This document shows positions 51,020 to 62,845 of a stretch of 64,000 nt of DNA, in pieces. The stretch is taken from positions 1 to 64,000 of the forward strand of contig JAPQWV010000494.1 of the NCBI GenBank assembly GCA_027422505.1, in the 5' to 3' direction. Numbering within the stretch: position 1 is the first letter of the stretch; the number at the start of each line of letters is the position of its first letter. The position numbers and the translations under genes are program-made. The stretch comes from Craterostigma plantagineum. Lineage: Eukaryota; Streptophyta; Magnoliopsida; Lamiales; Linderniaceae. A model generated the notes under the pieces. The model was not told where the DNA came from and did no database searches. It saw only the letters and a list, made by a program, of their open reading frames with translations.

Positions 51020-52625
51020 CCTCGACCTTAAGCTTCGGCGGAAGCTTCTTCTGTAATACGACTGAACATTCTTCGGTGAGAGCGATCGTTCTCTTCTTCT
51101 AACTTGTTTCTCTTGAATAGTAGCTCCTTCAGGCATTTGGCGTACTTTGGCATCTGCAACAAAGCCTCAATAAAAGGGATATTAACTTCAAGTTTTTTAA
51201 ATATATTAATGAAACGATCAAACTCTTCATGATTCTTCCCTTTTCGTAAAGCCGCTGGATATGGAGGTCGGATTTTTATCGGTGGGAGTGGGTTGACCTT
51301 CTTTTCCTCCAAGAGTGAATCTTGCCCGTCCTCGACTTTCTCGGCCCGCTTGTCCTTTTCGAGGCCATGAACCATAGTGTTTGTGGCCGTGAATTCACTC
51401 TGTTCGGATGCCTCTGTCTCTTTTGCTTCCTCCACCTCCTTGGTCTCTTGGAGAGATTCAAGCTTTTTTCCACTTCTTAGTTCAATGACATTCGCGTACT
51501 CTCGAGGGTTCTTTTCGGTGTCGCTCGGAAGTGTGCCAGGCTTGCGCTCGGCCATTGAACTTGTTAAATGTCCAATTGTAGTCACCAGACTATGCATTGT
51601 ATCCTCTATCTTGTTAAGCCGTTCGTCTGTCTGACGATTCTGACTGCCTTGATAGCCCGTTAATTTCTCAAATGCTATCTCCCAATCGGCCTTTTGTTTT
51701 GGTGGTGGCGCGCTATGCTGACTTTGAATTTCTGGAGGCTTCACGTAGTGCGAGTTGCCATAAGATAAATTAGGATGACCTCTCCAACTCGGGTCGTATG
51801 TGTTCGAGTAAAAGTTCTTTTGCCTCAACTGGATTTGTTTCACTTCCTCGTGGTGCTTGGCTTGCATCATGTCTAGTCTCCGGTGTATAGCTTCAAATTG
51901 CGCCTCCAGTGAGCTACTAATCTCATGTACCCCAGCCGTCCGACGGTCCAAATCTTGCTCAGTATATCTTGCAGGGTAGGCCGTGATCATCTCGATGGCT
52001 GCAAGTGCGTCCGCATCGTCGAGCTCCATAAAGTTCGTGCTGCATCCTCCGTCGATGATGCGCTTGTTCTGCGTGCTAAGTCCCAAGAAGAACGACTGCC
52101 TTTGAACGCTCAAGGGTATGCTGTGGTTCGGGCATTGTCTGAGAAGGCTCTTCTATCGACTCCATGCATCACTCAACGTCTCGACTCCTTCTTGTTTGAA
52201 GTTCACAAGCTCACTCCTTATCTCGCTAGTCCTCGAGAGTGGGTAGTACTTGCCAAAGAAACACTCCACCATCTGTTCCCAACTAGTGATGGATGCGTGT
52301 GGCAGTGACGAAAACCACTCTGACGCTTTACCTACAAGAGAGAATGGAAAAAATGTGAGCCTTATAACCGTAGTAAATACCCCAGGATACTTAATAGTTC
52401 TGCAAATCTGTTAAAATTTGGTAATGTGGGCATTAGCGTCCTCATTAGTTAGCCCATGGAATTGGACTGCTCCTGTCACCATATGCAAAGTCACGGGCTT
52501 GATTTCGAATTGATTGTTAGGTCCTTCGGGGATCACTATCGGGTCATTATCGTCAAAGAGGCCTGGAAGCGCTCGACTTAGTAGAGTGGGTCGTGGAGGA
52601 ATCTCCTGGCGTTCTTGATTCTCCA
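51020..52625 (-). pseudogene. gag: Athila-like gag, element 2, frameshifted
   Basis: Starts MENQERQEIPPRPTLLSRAL at 52625. Early capsid NNQFEIKPVTLHMVTGAVQF, a frame change near 52410, then the shifted core (FPFSLVGKASEWFSSLP, FFGKYYPLSRTSEIRSELVN, about 52350-52200). The long open part 52113-51028 holds SVQRQSFFLGLSTQNKRIID, coiled segments, the Gln-rich middle, VIELRSGKKLESLQETKEVE and IPFIEALLQMPKYAKCLKEL. No clear zinc knuckle is visible, unlike element 1. Confidence 0.85.
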
Positions 52626-52764
52626 TTGTTCTTGTGAAAGAAAACAAAAATTAAAATAAAAATTAGTGAAAATGATAATAATAAAGAAAGAAAATAATAA
52701 AATAAAAATAAAAATAAATCTAAACTAAAACTGGAATAAAATCCTAAAACTAATAATACCGCTG

Positions 52765-52782
52765 TCCCCGGCAACGGCGCCA
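52765..52782 (-). promoter_or_regulatory. Primer binding site, tRNA-Asp, minus strand
   Basis: Complement of TCCCCGGCAACGGCGCCA, matching tRNA-Asp, 6 bases inside the LTR. Confidence 0.92.
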
Positions 52783-52788
52783 AAAACT

Positions 52789-54144
52789 TGACACGCTCAA
52801 ATACTAGCAAGTGTACTAGGTCGTGCAAGTAGTATAAAACAGACGAAGTCCGAGTATCGATCCACGAAGACAGCTCGATTAATTCTAAGAAAATATTCCT
52901 AATTCAAATTTAGACTAACGGAATTTTTATAGTTTTGATGATTCGATAAAAGAGATAAAACACAAATAATAAAATAAACGCAAATAAAATAGGTGAGGAT
53001 GGAGCAGTTAACGACGAACGTGATTAAGACACATGCTCGGCACGAAATATTCCTACGTCTTCATGCAATATCATCTATCAAATCAACATGAATCAAGTCA
53101 AGGTGGAATTTCCTAACATACGTGCTACCCGTTATTCACGTAACTAGCAACCCTACGTAAATAGAGAACCAATCAACTATATGTCTATATGACTGTAGTT
53201 CCTATACGTGCATTCGATCTTCGTGAAATTCCCCGAGTTTAGACGCTTTCGGCGCCTAAGGTCTCAGAAACCACACGTACGAAACCGAATTCCATCTCTG
53301 GTCGGTTTTACGTAGTGGTATTCAATGTTTTGTTCTAATCGGTCTAATCACTTAGTCCGTCTCATAAACCAATCAATAATCATACGCATGGAGGCCAATA
53401 CGTACGCATATGAAGCACAAACAAAGAATACATAACTTAACTCATATGATTAAATAGAAAATAATAATTGCATTAATACGTAGTCATAATTCGGCCTCAC
53501 ACGGCCTCAATCACAAAATAAATTAGCCTACGATATAAATATACGAAAACGACAAAGAGTCGAAAGAAAACATTGTCGAAAACGAAATATTAAAAAGGTA
53601 AGAAATCGCCCTCGTTACGGTGTTCGCGTCGTCTCTTTATTTTCAGTCGTCGCCTCCTCCCTCTCTCAGCTCTCGGCTTCCTCTGTTCTCGTTTTCAGTC
53701 CAAAAACCTTTCTTATTATTCGCTGCCCTGAGCTTTGATTTATTCGCTGCCAAAGCTCTTTGTCCGTGGGTGGCTTTTTATAGCAGGAGATATATTAAAC
53801 CGACTATTCCTTAAAGTTCTCCTTTTTTAATTTGATTTAAAAATCAAATCTCCCTTAAGCTTTCTTGCCACGTTTACTTCCTTGTACAGCAACTCCAAAA
53901 GAATTAGAAAGTTTGGTAAAATAGCAGATTCGGCCCATAACTTCCAAAAATTACAAAATGGCCCAAAATGTCTGATTTTAGCGGTTCACTTCGAATATTC
54001 CCGATTTGGTCTAGTTGCTCCAATAACTGTAAAAAATTAAATATTAAACATCAATATAGGATATCCGATGGAATTTTTGGTAGATAACGATCGGAAATGC
54101 ACTTTACGGGTAATAAAATTACGTAAAATCCTAACTTATCAACA
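52789..54144 (-). repeat. 5' LTR of second Athila-like element, 1356 bp
   Basis: Minus strand TGTTGATAAGTTAGG … TTGAGCGTGTCA. It includes a hairpin TTAGGCGCCGAAAGCGTCTAA (53239-53259) that recalls the shared-loop stem-loops of element 1. The plus-strand frame at 53620-53814 is chance. Confidence 0.85.
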
Positions 54145-55838
54145 GCTCCCGGCATGAAAAATTGATTCATAAACTGAACAAGTAAACCAATATGGTATCA
54201 ACTGACAAAGGAGAAGCATTTAATTAAACAACTGAACAAGTAAGCCAATATGGTAACAACTGACCAAGAAGAAACATTTAAAACAAGTTCTATCTGAATT
54301 TTCTCTTCAAATTTCTTAATCAACATAAAACCTGATAACTAAACCTAACTAAAAAACACAAATCGACGATTAAAACAGACTAGACCGAGTTTTCAGTTCC
54401 TCGTGGATGGATTTACGCCAGAAAGATGAAGAAATCAAAGCCTGTAAAAAACAGCGGCTAACTTACACAATGCGAGGCTTCATTTCGTTGATGGGAGAGA
54501 GAATGGTCGACGGTGATCGACGAGTACGGAATATTCGAGCTGTGATCCTCCGCCACTCGGCTCGCATTCCAAATCTCTTCGGTCGCTCCCGTTCGTTGTC
54601 GACGGATCTCAAAATTGATTTTTCCAACGCAAATCACAAACGGGCGAATGGACAAATGTATGAAACAGTGATGTCGAATGTCGAAGTTACCCCCTCTCAT
54701 GAAGTAAGCTATCGAAATCCGCCACGCGACAAAATTGACTAGTTCGCTGAAACGAACCCTCGATTTCTTGCACGCCAACGGTAAGTTAGTTATTTGGATG
54801 TTAGACGTAAGTGAACAAATTCTTAGTCAAACTTTCCCTTTTCGTTAATTCGATTTACGTTCTGTTTCGAACTTATTTTGTTTGTACTAAATAAATTTTA
54901 AGGGTCTGTTGGTATCGTAGATTATACCAGATAATACAAATAATGACCTATGTTGTTTGGTTTTCTTTCTTTTATTTTTTATGTTCAACCAGAGATTAAT
55001 AAAAAGCTCATTAAACGATTGCAGGCTTCTGGATAAATAATATGGTGAAAGTGGCGAGATAAAATATAAACGGGCTATATTGGTTATAATTTAACTTGGA
55101 CTTTTTGGAGCATGTTACCAAGCGGGCCCAGAGAATTACATTCTTTTTTCTTTCATGTGTTTGTCCACACATTCTTTCCCTACTAAACTTTTGTGATACA
55201 TCATTATTGGGCCTAACATTGACCCACTTAAGAGGAGAGTTAGCACGTATAAGTTGATGCAATTCCATCCTAAAATCAATTGGTGATAGGTGGAGTCGCT
55301 CATCAACTTATAAGCTACTCAATCCTACTCAATTATCCGATGGGGACATATGTGACTTATAATGAGCAATGTTTTTCACACACACACACACACACACATA
55401 TAAGCATGAAATTTTATATTTGTATGAACTTATGAATTTGTAATGTATGTTGAGAAAATTAACTGGAATAGAAAATAGAATTGTGATCCAGGAAATATGG
55501 TCGAGAGACTAGGTAAATCCCTGAGCCCACACAATAGCATGCAAACTAGGCCAATGGATTTAAACTCAATAGTTCATGTCCATATGTGATCCTGCAATAG
55601 CCTGCAAAGCAAGTTAAACCAGTTACACCATACTACTCGAGGCCCATGCGACACAAGCTCACTCAAGGAATTGTTGGCGTGGATCATCAATCTTGAAACA
55701 TCTACCCTAAAATCCTTGAAGCTGCCTTTGTTTGATTTAAGGATTTAGTGAGAAAAAGAAGAGAACAACTTTTATCTTTATTTGAAAGAGAAATAGATGA
55801 GAAATAGAGAAGAAAAAAGAAATCTTAAACTAAGTTAC
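54145..55838. other. Flank between Athila-like and copia elements, no recognised gene
   Basis: 54165-54285 holds a two-copy tandem repeat (AACTGAACAAGTAAACCAAT and AACTGAACAAGTAAGCCAAT). Both strands stay open at 54407-54778 with no domain. (CA)11 microsatellite at 55377-55398. Otherwise AT-rich. Confidence 0.45.
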
Positions 55839-56278
55839 TGTTAAGATTATGGAAAATCATTTTTTAAACCAAATGGTGAGAAAGGAAAGCAAAGCAAATG
55901 AAAATCATTTTCTCTCTAGTTTTCTTTATAGAGTATATATTTTAATTGTGCTTGATTTTATTAGTTGTCCTTGTAATTAGGGGCGTTTTGTATAGTAGTC
56001 CTTAGATTAGGACTAGTTTGATATTTATACCAAGTGTGTTTGGTATAAATACATGTAAACAGTTAGAGCTTAACAACAGAAAATTAGAGACTTGATCCTA
56101 AAGGCTGCCGAATTCATTTCTAGAGAGAGAAACTTACAAAACTTTCTCACACTAAAGGTTTTCTCTCTCGAGTTCTTCAACGAAAGGTTTTCGATCGATA
56201 TTCAATCCATTCAATTCTAATCGATTTCCTTAGAATTCGTGCCTAGGATTAATTGTGTTGACTAACGGGGACCTAACA
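55839..56278 (+). repeat. 5' LTR of second copia element
   Basis: The end is firm (GGGGACCTAACA just before the primer site). The start is a guess at TGTTAAGATTATGG; no 3' LTR is available to prove it. TATA-like GGTATAAATACATG at about 56042-56055. Confidence 0.55.
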
Positions 56279-56280
56279 GA

Positions 56281-56292
56281 TGGTATCAGAGC
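56281..56292 (+). promoter_or_regulatory. Primer binding site, initiator tRNA-Met
   Basis: TGGTATCAGAGC, 2 bases after the LTR. Confidence 0.92.
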
Positions 56293-57358
56293 TGATTCGT
56301 CCGGTTTGAATCAAAATTATTAGAATTCGGATCGAAATTCATTTTCTGGAACTGTTCACGCGAAGAACAGTTTTGGCCCGAAAAAGTTTTTCGATCTGAA
56401 GTGCCTAATTCCGTGCTTATATGATTTGATTTTGATGTTTCTGTGCCTGTTCTAGCAATAGAAATCCATGTCGATTAGATTCGTAGCAGTTTGAATGACA
56501 ATTTAGCAGTTTTAATCAGATTTGGATCGTTACTGTTTGCGCGAAGAACGAACTTGAACACAGCTTGGTTTTGATCAGAATTGACATGTTTTGCTTCATA
56601 ATGTGTTTAATTGTCTGTTCGTGCATATCAAGCATCTGATTACGATAAAAAACCTGCAATTTTATAGTCTAATTCATTGTTTTTGGTTGAATTAATGTTA
56701 ATTAGGGTTCTGATTTTGTTCTCAGAAATTCAATTTTTCTCGCTAAAGTTTTCGATCGCAGAAATTTCTCGATCGCAAAACTACGCACGAGAATTTTTAT
56801 CGATCAGAGCACTAAGTCAGCGCTAAAACCGTCCTTACTAAGAACGATTTTAGTAGAAAAATTTCTCGAGCATTATCTAGCGAAAAATTATTTCGACGAA
56901 TACCTATTTTGACCTTTGCGCTCGCAAAACTAACCGTCGAAATTTTTTTTTTGGTCAAAACTTATACAGTTTGACCTAGCAAAAATTACTTACGATCGAA
57001 AAACTTTTCAGTCAACGATTTTATTTTGACTAAGCAAGGAACTTACTTTAAGTCCTGTTTCTTGCGATCGAAACAAATTCACGATTAAAAGATTTTTCTC
57101 GATCGAAAGTTTTTGAACGACTTTTACTCGCTCGTAAATTTTCTCGCCGACACACTTTCCCGCACGAGAACAGTGACGTACGTCTTAATTCCGACAGCAT
57201 TATTTTCGATCGAAAATCTAAAGATAGATTTGAAAATAATTCTCGACTGCTTTAATATCAAACGCTACTAACTAATTCGCTACTTGTAAAGCACATAACA
57301 TCACTCAACTCCATCAAAACAACGAACGAAGATCCCTTGTCAACAACAAAGAGAAGAC
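56293..57358 (+). other. Copia leader, copy 2, rich in CGATCG words
   Basis: Non-coding; aligns along its length with 12735-13801. TTTTCGATCGAAAATC near 57201 is a strong palindrome. Confidence 0.78.
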
Positions 57359-58658
57359 ATGGATGCTTATTCGCTAGGAAATGACAGCCGTCCACCAATC
57401 TTGCAACGCGGCGAATATACAGTATGGAGAAGCCGCTTCCTAAACTTCATAGCCCTAAAAGATCAGGCTGAAAATCTACTGCAGTCACTCGAAGAGGGAC
57501 CAGCACAATTTGGGTCCACGTAGCCGGTGATGAAACGGCTACTCCTCCAATTCCTCCTACTAGGCGACTTAAGGAGCCTAGGGAGTACTCTATCGAGGAA
57601 AGGGCCCGTGCAAAGGCTGATCTGATGGCCATGAATACACTTATGCAAGGCATCCCCAATGACATCTACAGACAGATAGATAGCCTTCCAACGTCTAAGG
57701 GAATGTGGGATGAATTGCATAGGATGATGCAGAGGACGGAAGTTGGCATCAAGGCCAAAAAGGCGAATATTCTCACTGCCTACGACTCTTTCAAAGCTAA
57801 GCCGAAGGAGAGCCTATACGATGTATACCAAAGATACCTCACTCTTCTGAATGAGATGAGGAAGATAGAAATCTCTAAGACCAACATGGAGACTACTATT
57901 AGATTTCTATCTTCGTTGCCCTTGGCCTGGAAAAAGATATCCACCCAATTAAGACAAAACAAAGACCTGGAAGAGTTGGATATCCATGCCTTCTTCGATA
58001 ATCTCGGCCGACACGAGGAAGATGTTAGCGAGATTCAGAGAGAGCAGAAGGGCAAGCTGATTGACGATACCATTGCTCTAGTCTCGGAGAAGCGTGGCAC
58101 AAAGCTCGAAAAGAAAAGATCGTTAGGCCTCCTTCCTCATCTGAGTCAGAAGAAGATCCAGAATCCGACGCCGAGCCAAGCATTAAGGCCTTAGGGAAGC
58201 ATTTGGCGTTAATCGGAAAAATGATGAGTCAGAAATACTTCAAAAAGAAGTCCTCATCTTCGGCCAACAGACTTCGGACCTCAAGCTCTAAGAACAAGGA
58301 ACATGTACCAGAGAGTTCCGAAGTCAAGAACACCAAAGAGCCCGACAAGTGCTTCAACTGCGGCAAGCCTGGTTATTTTGCCAGAGAATGCACTCTTCCC
58401 AAGAAAAGAGATGCTAATTACTACTCCAAGAAGCTCCAACTAACGAAGCATAAAGAAGCTGGGGTAGCCCTCATGGCAGAGCAAGACCACTGGCTCGAAG
58501 ACATATACGATTCTAAGGAAGAGAATCTAGCCCTCATGGCCCGCCTGGATACCACATCGGATGCCGAATCATCCAATCGGACGGACGAATACGACGCATC
58601 CACCTCGTCACAAGAGGTAGTTTCTTCTTCCACATTATTGACCATGTTAGAATCATAA
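57359..58658 (+). pseudogene. gag: Copia gag, copy 2
   Basis: Starts MDAYSLGNDSRPPILQRGEY at 57359. One base is missing in a T run near 57510 (copy 1 keeps AQFWVNVPGDE), giving an early stop. The capsid core is open at 57625-58194 (MAMNTLMQGIPNDIYRQIDS, LSSLPLAWKKISTQLRQNKD). Another shift near 58185 precedes the zinc-knuckle part at 58203-58658 with intact CFNCGKPGYFARECT (CX2CX4HX4C). The acidic end is followed by a TAA at 58656-58658. Confidence 0.87.
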
Positions 58659-60418
58659 CAAACACAATATGCTAACATGAAACATCAGCAGAAAAGTATT
58701 AAGGAAGTAGAGGATAAACTTGCGAGATCTCAGGAGAAGATAGATAGTCTCGAATCAGAACTTAAAAGCTCTAGTGCTAAAATAGAAGAACTTACTAAGA
58801 GCCTACATTCTAGAGAGACTAGTCAACCTCAATTAGGACAGCATAGCGAAAAGATTAAGGAATTAGAAGATAGGCTAGCAAATAACTACAATTGCTTGGT
58901 TAGGAATCTCAATGAGAAAGCTACCCTAAATTGTAGGATAACCGAAGCTACCACTAAGATCACTAACTTAGAAGCTCAATTAGAAATATCAAATGCTAAG
59001 GTTAGTGAGCTTAGTAAAGAACTAGACGCCTGTCAAGCCGCCAAACTAACGGTAGAAAATAATTATGCTCTCCTAGGTGAGGAACACCAGAAACTATATG
59101 CTAAAATTAAGAAATTAGATGATATAGTTACGCGTAGGGGACAATCCAAACAGACGACATTTTTGGACAAGCCCAAGGATATAGAGTTCTATAATCCTAT
59201 AGAAGGCATAGGTTTCACTAACCCACGTGTTCTTCAGAAGAAAGAAATATATGATATTAAGCACATGGGTATAGGAGTAACCTCTCTTAGAGAATTCACT
59301 GAATCGACGTACCAAAATAATTGTGATTCATCTATGAGAAAAGCCTCACATGGGCCTGAGATCCCCTTTGACTACGCTGAAAATGAAAGAGACAGAAATA
59401 TGAAACCTTCTTTAAGGCCTGTCTTTGATTTAGTTCAAGTCCTACCTCATGAATCTCACGCACACAACGAGGAAGTCAAAGACGTTCATTATAAAAATTC
59501 TCTCTACAAACCCCCTATCATAAAACAGATAGAGGAGTCACAGGCAAAGCTAGATAAAGAACGAGAGAATTTCAAAGCTGAAAAGAAAAAGTTTCTTAAA
59601 GAGATGAAAAATATCAAGGCTTCCTCATCCTCCAAAACCACCTCACACGCTATTACGAAAAGCGTGAAAATAAAAAAAATCGCCTTTGAAAGATAAAAAT
59701 TGTAAAGATAATTCTGTTAAAAGTGCTATGACTAATTCTACTTCACCTACGTCTACAGGGAGCGTAGGGTCAGCACTAAAAACGAAGGCGAGAGTGTCTA
59801 CTACTAAGATAAAGAAGGAGCTAGTAGATTTGAATGTTTCTAAGAATGTTACTCCTTCTGTTACAATAAAAGACACTCGTAGTAATAAAAGAGTCATTTC
59901 TACGTTTAAGATAATTGCTTCTACTTGTTCACTTCAGCCGATCACCTTTAGAAGCGACAATTTCGAAATAGACACTACTTCAAAAATTACTTGTAATCAT
60001 TCTGAAACAAATGCCACTAGGAAGCCTCGTAGGAAACAAGATCCAGCCATAAAGAAAGCTTATGGCGTTGTACATGCCTGTACTCACCCAAGGTATCCCG
60101 TAAAGATTGAGTCCCGCAAGCACCTTAGGAGATTATCAAAAGAAATGATCTTTTCCTCGATCAAGCCTTACAAAGCATTTGTACGTGCTGAAATTAACCT
60201 TCCCTGCAAGGTGCAACCCAAATGGGTTCCTAAATCTCCGCCTAGGACGACAAAAGCCGAAAAGGCCAAGTCACCTAAAGAGGCAAAACCAACTTCACTT
60301 CTCCGAAAGTGAAATTAAAACTCCTCCAAATAAAAATTTAGGAATCATATCTGAACCCAAAACTATATCTGCTAATCCGAGAGGACCCATGCTTAAGTGG
60401 GTAACTAAAGCTCTCTAA
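58659..60418 (+). pseudogene. Copia ORF1 C-terminal coiled-coil and Lys/Ser-rich region, copy 2
   Basis: In frame with the gag tail across the TAA at 58656. Coiled coil at 58677-59110: KSIKEVEDKLARSQEKIDSL, KSSSAKIEELTKSLHSRE, EKIKELEDRLANNYNCLVRN, NAKVSELSKELDACQAAKLT. A middle part has RGQSKQTTFLDKPKD and HGPEIPFDYAENERDRN. A second helix at about 59530-59610 (ESQAKLDKERENFKAEKKKF). Stop at 59694-59696; after shifts, the Lys/Ser-rich part with WVPK-like motifs runs to 60418. More than 500 codons lie between knuckle and protease, much longer than in Tnt1-type elements. Confidence 0.78.
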
Positions 60419-60431
60419 ATTGTTTTTGCAG
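60407..60431 (+). promoter_or_regulatory. gag/pol junction with stop, frame change and TTGTTTTTGCAG acceptor-like sequence
   Basis: AAAGCTCTCTAA ends ORF1; ATTGTTTTTGCAG ends at 60431; the protease frame opens at 60432 (ATC CAT CAT GTG TGG), one base off ORF1. No ATG is available for pol here. Same layout as 20187-20213. Confidence 0.55.
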
Positions 60432-62845
60432 ATCCATCATGTGTGGTACCTCGACTCTAGTTGCTCCACACACATGACTGGGAATCAAGAACTGCTGAGC
60501 AACTACAAAGACCGACCAAACGGAAAAGTCAGATTTGGAAACAACGACTCAGCTCCCATTCTCGGTGTGGAGATATCATTTTGGAAAATCTGACGATAAA
60601 AGATGTCTCGTATGTCGAAGGCCTCCGCCATAACTTGTTCAGCATTGGCCAATTCTGTGACAAAAGATTTCAAGTGGTCTTTCATGCTGAACGGTGTAGA
60701 ATTTTGGACAGGCAGGACACAGAACTCCTCTACGGACTTCGGAAATCAAATCTTTACACGATCAACCTGACGTCCATGTGGCCCTCGACAGCTGTATGCC
60801 TCATCTCTCATACTGTTTTACAGAGGAACATCTTTATGGCATCAACGAATGTCTTATCTGAATATGAAAGCTCTCCAACGCCTTTCTACGAAAAGTTGGT
60901 CCACGGTCTTCCAACTATACTACTACAAAGGGAGCATCAATGTTCAGCATGTCAATTAGGAAAAATGAAGCAAGCGTCTCATCATGTCAAGCAAATTGCT
61001 TCTACTTCTCGCCCATTGGAACTAATCCATATGGACCTCTGTGGGCCAATGCAGACACAGAGTATCAATGGACGCAAGTATGTGCTAGTTATCGTCGATG
61101 ACTACTCTCGCTACACGTATACAAAGTTTCTCCGAACCAAAGATGAGACCAGTGACTTGATTATCAACTTTGTGAACACTACTCAAAATCTGCTGCAACA
61201 GACTATTCAAGTTATTCGAACAGACAAAGGCAGTTAGTTCAAGAATAATCACCTCAGTGAGTTTTATCAGAAACTTGGAATAAGTCAACAATTCTCAGCC
61301 GCAAAAACACCTCAACAAAATGGGGTCGTGGAAAGGAAAATCAGAACTCCAGTGGAAGCCGCTCGCATAATGCTCATCCATTCTGGTCTTCCACACTTTC
61401 TTTGGGCTGAAGCAGTAAATACCGTCTGTTTTACCCAAAACAGGACGATGGTTCACAAACGTTTCAACAAGACTCCGTACGAGATCGTAAACAAGAGGGT
61501 ACCCAACATCTCATTTTTTAAGGTCTTCGGGTGCAAGTGCTTTGTGGCGAACGACAGAGAGCAACGCGCAAAGTTCGACCCTAAAGCATTCGAAGCAACT
61601 TTCGTCGGGTATTCTTCAACATCAAAAGCATACCGAGTATACATCAAGTCCAACTGCACGATTAAAGAAAGCTATAACGTCACGTTCCATAAAGCTAACC
61701 AGATGGCTTCTGGTCACTTCAGTCCAGGACCCATGCTTAACTCGATGGCTCCTGCACACCTCGGTTCAGGACCCGTACCTAACCAGATAGCTTCTGAGTA
61801 TAATAGTTCAGAACCTGTTTTCACTGGTGTGTTGGCACAAAACCAACAGAAGATGGCAACTACCCCGAATTTGACGTCAAAAGAAGCAATGAGACTTGCA
61901 TTAGACGATTTGGACTCTCTCTTCGAGCCAGTATATCGGTCACACACTGCTACACCTATAGTGGATTCTCCACCCGACGAGACCGACGTACCAAGTGCTT
62001 CTAACGTCCCTACCTCACCCAATTCAAAATTGCCACAGAATAACGAAGAACCTACAGTGGTTATTGAGGAAGAATCCTAAGAGACGATCGTTCCAAGTGC
62101 AGAATTGGAACTTCGTCAAGCAATTGATCAATCTGAGACTACAGAAAATCTAGACCCACAGCTGGCTGATGCATCGTCTTCAGCCTTGCCTCATGAGCGC
62201 AAGTGGACTAGAGGTCACCCGGTTGATCAGATAATTGGCAATCGTTCGGATGGAGTGAGGACACATCGTCAACACAGTCTCTTCAGCTGCTTCTTAAGTA
62301 AAAATGAGCCTACCAAGGTAGCAAATGCACTTCAAGACCCGGATTGGGTAATAGCGATGCATGATGAAATTCATCAATTCGAACGTCTTCAAGTGTGGAC
62401 CGTAGTACCACGTCCACATGGGAAAACAATTGTCGGAACTAAACGGGTATTCAAAAACAAAGAAGAATGAAGATGGTGAAGTGAGCCGGAATAAAGCAAG
62501 GCTAGTTGCGAAGGGATACAATCAACAGGAAGGCATCGACTACGATGAGACTTATGCTCCTGTTGCCCGAATAGAAGCTATCCGTCTTCTCCTGACTTAT
62601 GCGGCTCACAAAGACTTCAAAGCCTATCAGATGGATGTTAAGACCGCCTTTCTCAACGGCGTGTTAAAAGAAGAAGTCTACGTCGCTCAGCCGGAAGGCT
62701 TCGTTGATAAAGAACACCCGATCATGTCTATCGATTGGACAAAGCTCTCTATGGACTAAAAAAAGCCCCACGTGCTTAGTACGATGTCCTGAGTGAATTC
62801 CTCGTGAAGTCTGGATTCACACGAGGAACGATAGATACAACCCTC
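60432..62845 (+). pseudogene. pol: Copia protease, integrase and partial reverse transcriptase, copy 2
   Basis: Protease motif reads WYLDSSCSTHMTG: the catalytic DSG has become DSS. A base is missing near 60566, then IKDVSYVEGLRHNLFSIGQF. The GAG-pre-integrase is damaged near 60835; CSACQLGKMKQ at about 60945. Integrase: MDLCGPMQT (first Asp, about 61033); the second motif is RTDKGS* with a stop near 61235, where copy 1 has RTDNGTEF; QNGVVERKI (Glu, about 61330). Then FKVFGCKCFVANDREQRAKF and a Ser/Pro linker to 62080. [60 protein letters not shown] (about 62640), TRGTIDTTL, then cut at 62845. Confidence 0.88.

Larger units (their letters stand above)
48343..54144 (-). mobile_element. Second Athila-like gag-protease element, older, 3' LTR truncated
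   Basis: Minus strand: 5' LTR 54144-52789, tRNA-Asp primer site (52782-52765), gag (52625-51020), protease (51010-50590), spacer, purine tract, then only the first ~107 bases of the 3' LTR (48449-48343) before the sequence changes to SIRE gag. No RT, RNase H or integrase. Gag has frame changes. It differs clearly in sequence from the 38.9-kb element but has the same plan. Confidence 0.87.
55839..62845 (+). mobile_element. Ty1/copia element, copy 2, interrupted in RT
   Basis: LTR, tRNA-Met primer site, 1.07-kb leader, gag, coiled-coil tail, protease, integrase, RT, in plant copia order and orientation; the same family as the plus-strand body at 12721-21585. A family A LTR begins at 62846 and the rest lies beyond the window or past that insertion. 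It has frame changes in gag, a stop in integrase and a changed protease motif, so it is inactive. Confidence 0.88.

Noticed and set aside
53620..53814. 64-codon plus-strand frame
   Set aside because: Entirely within the LTR of the second Athila-like element and antisense to it.
54407..54778. Overlapping frames of 106-111 codons on both strands
   Set aside because: No domain and both strands open; could be a diverged exon but cannot be supported.
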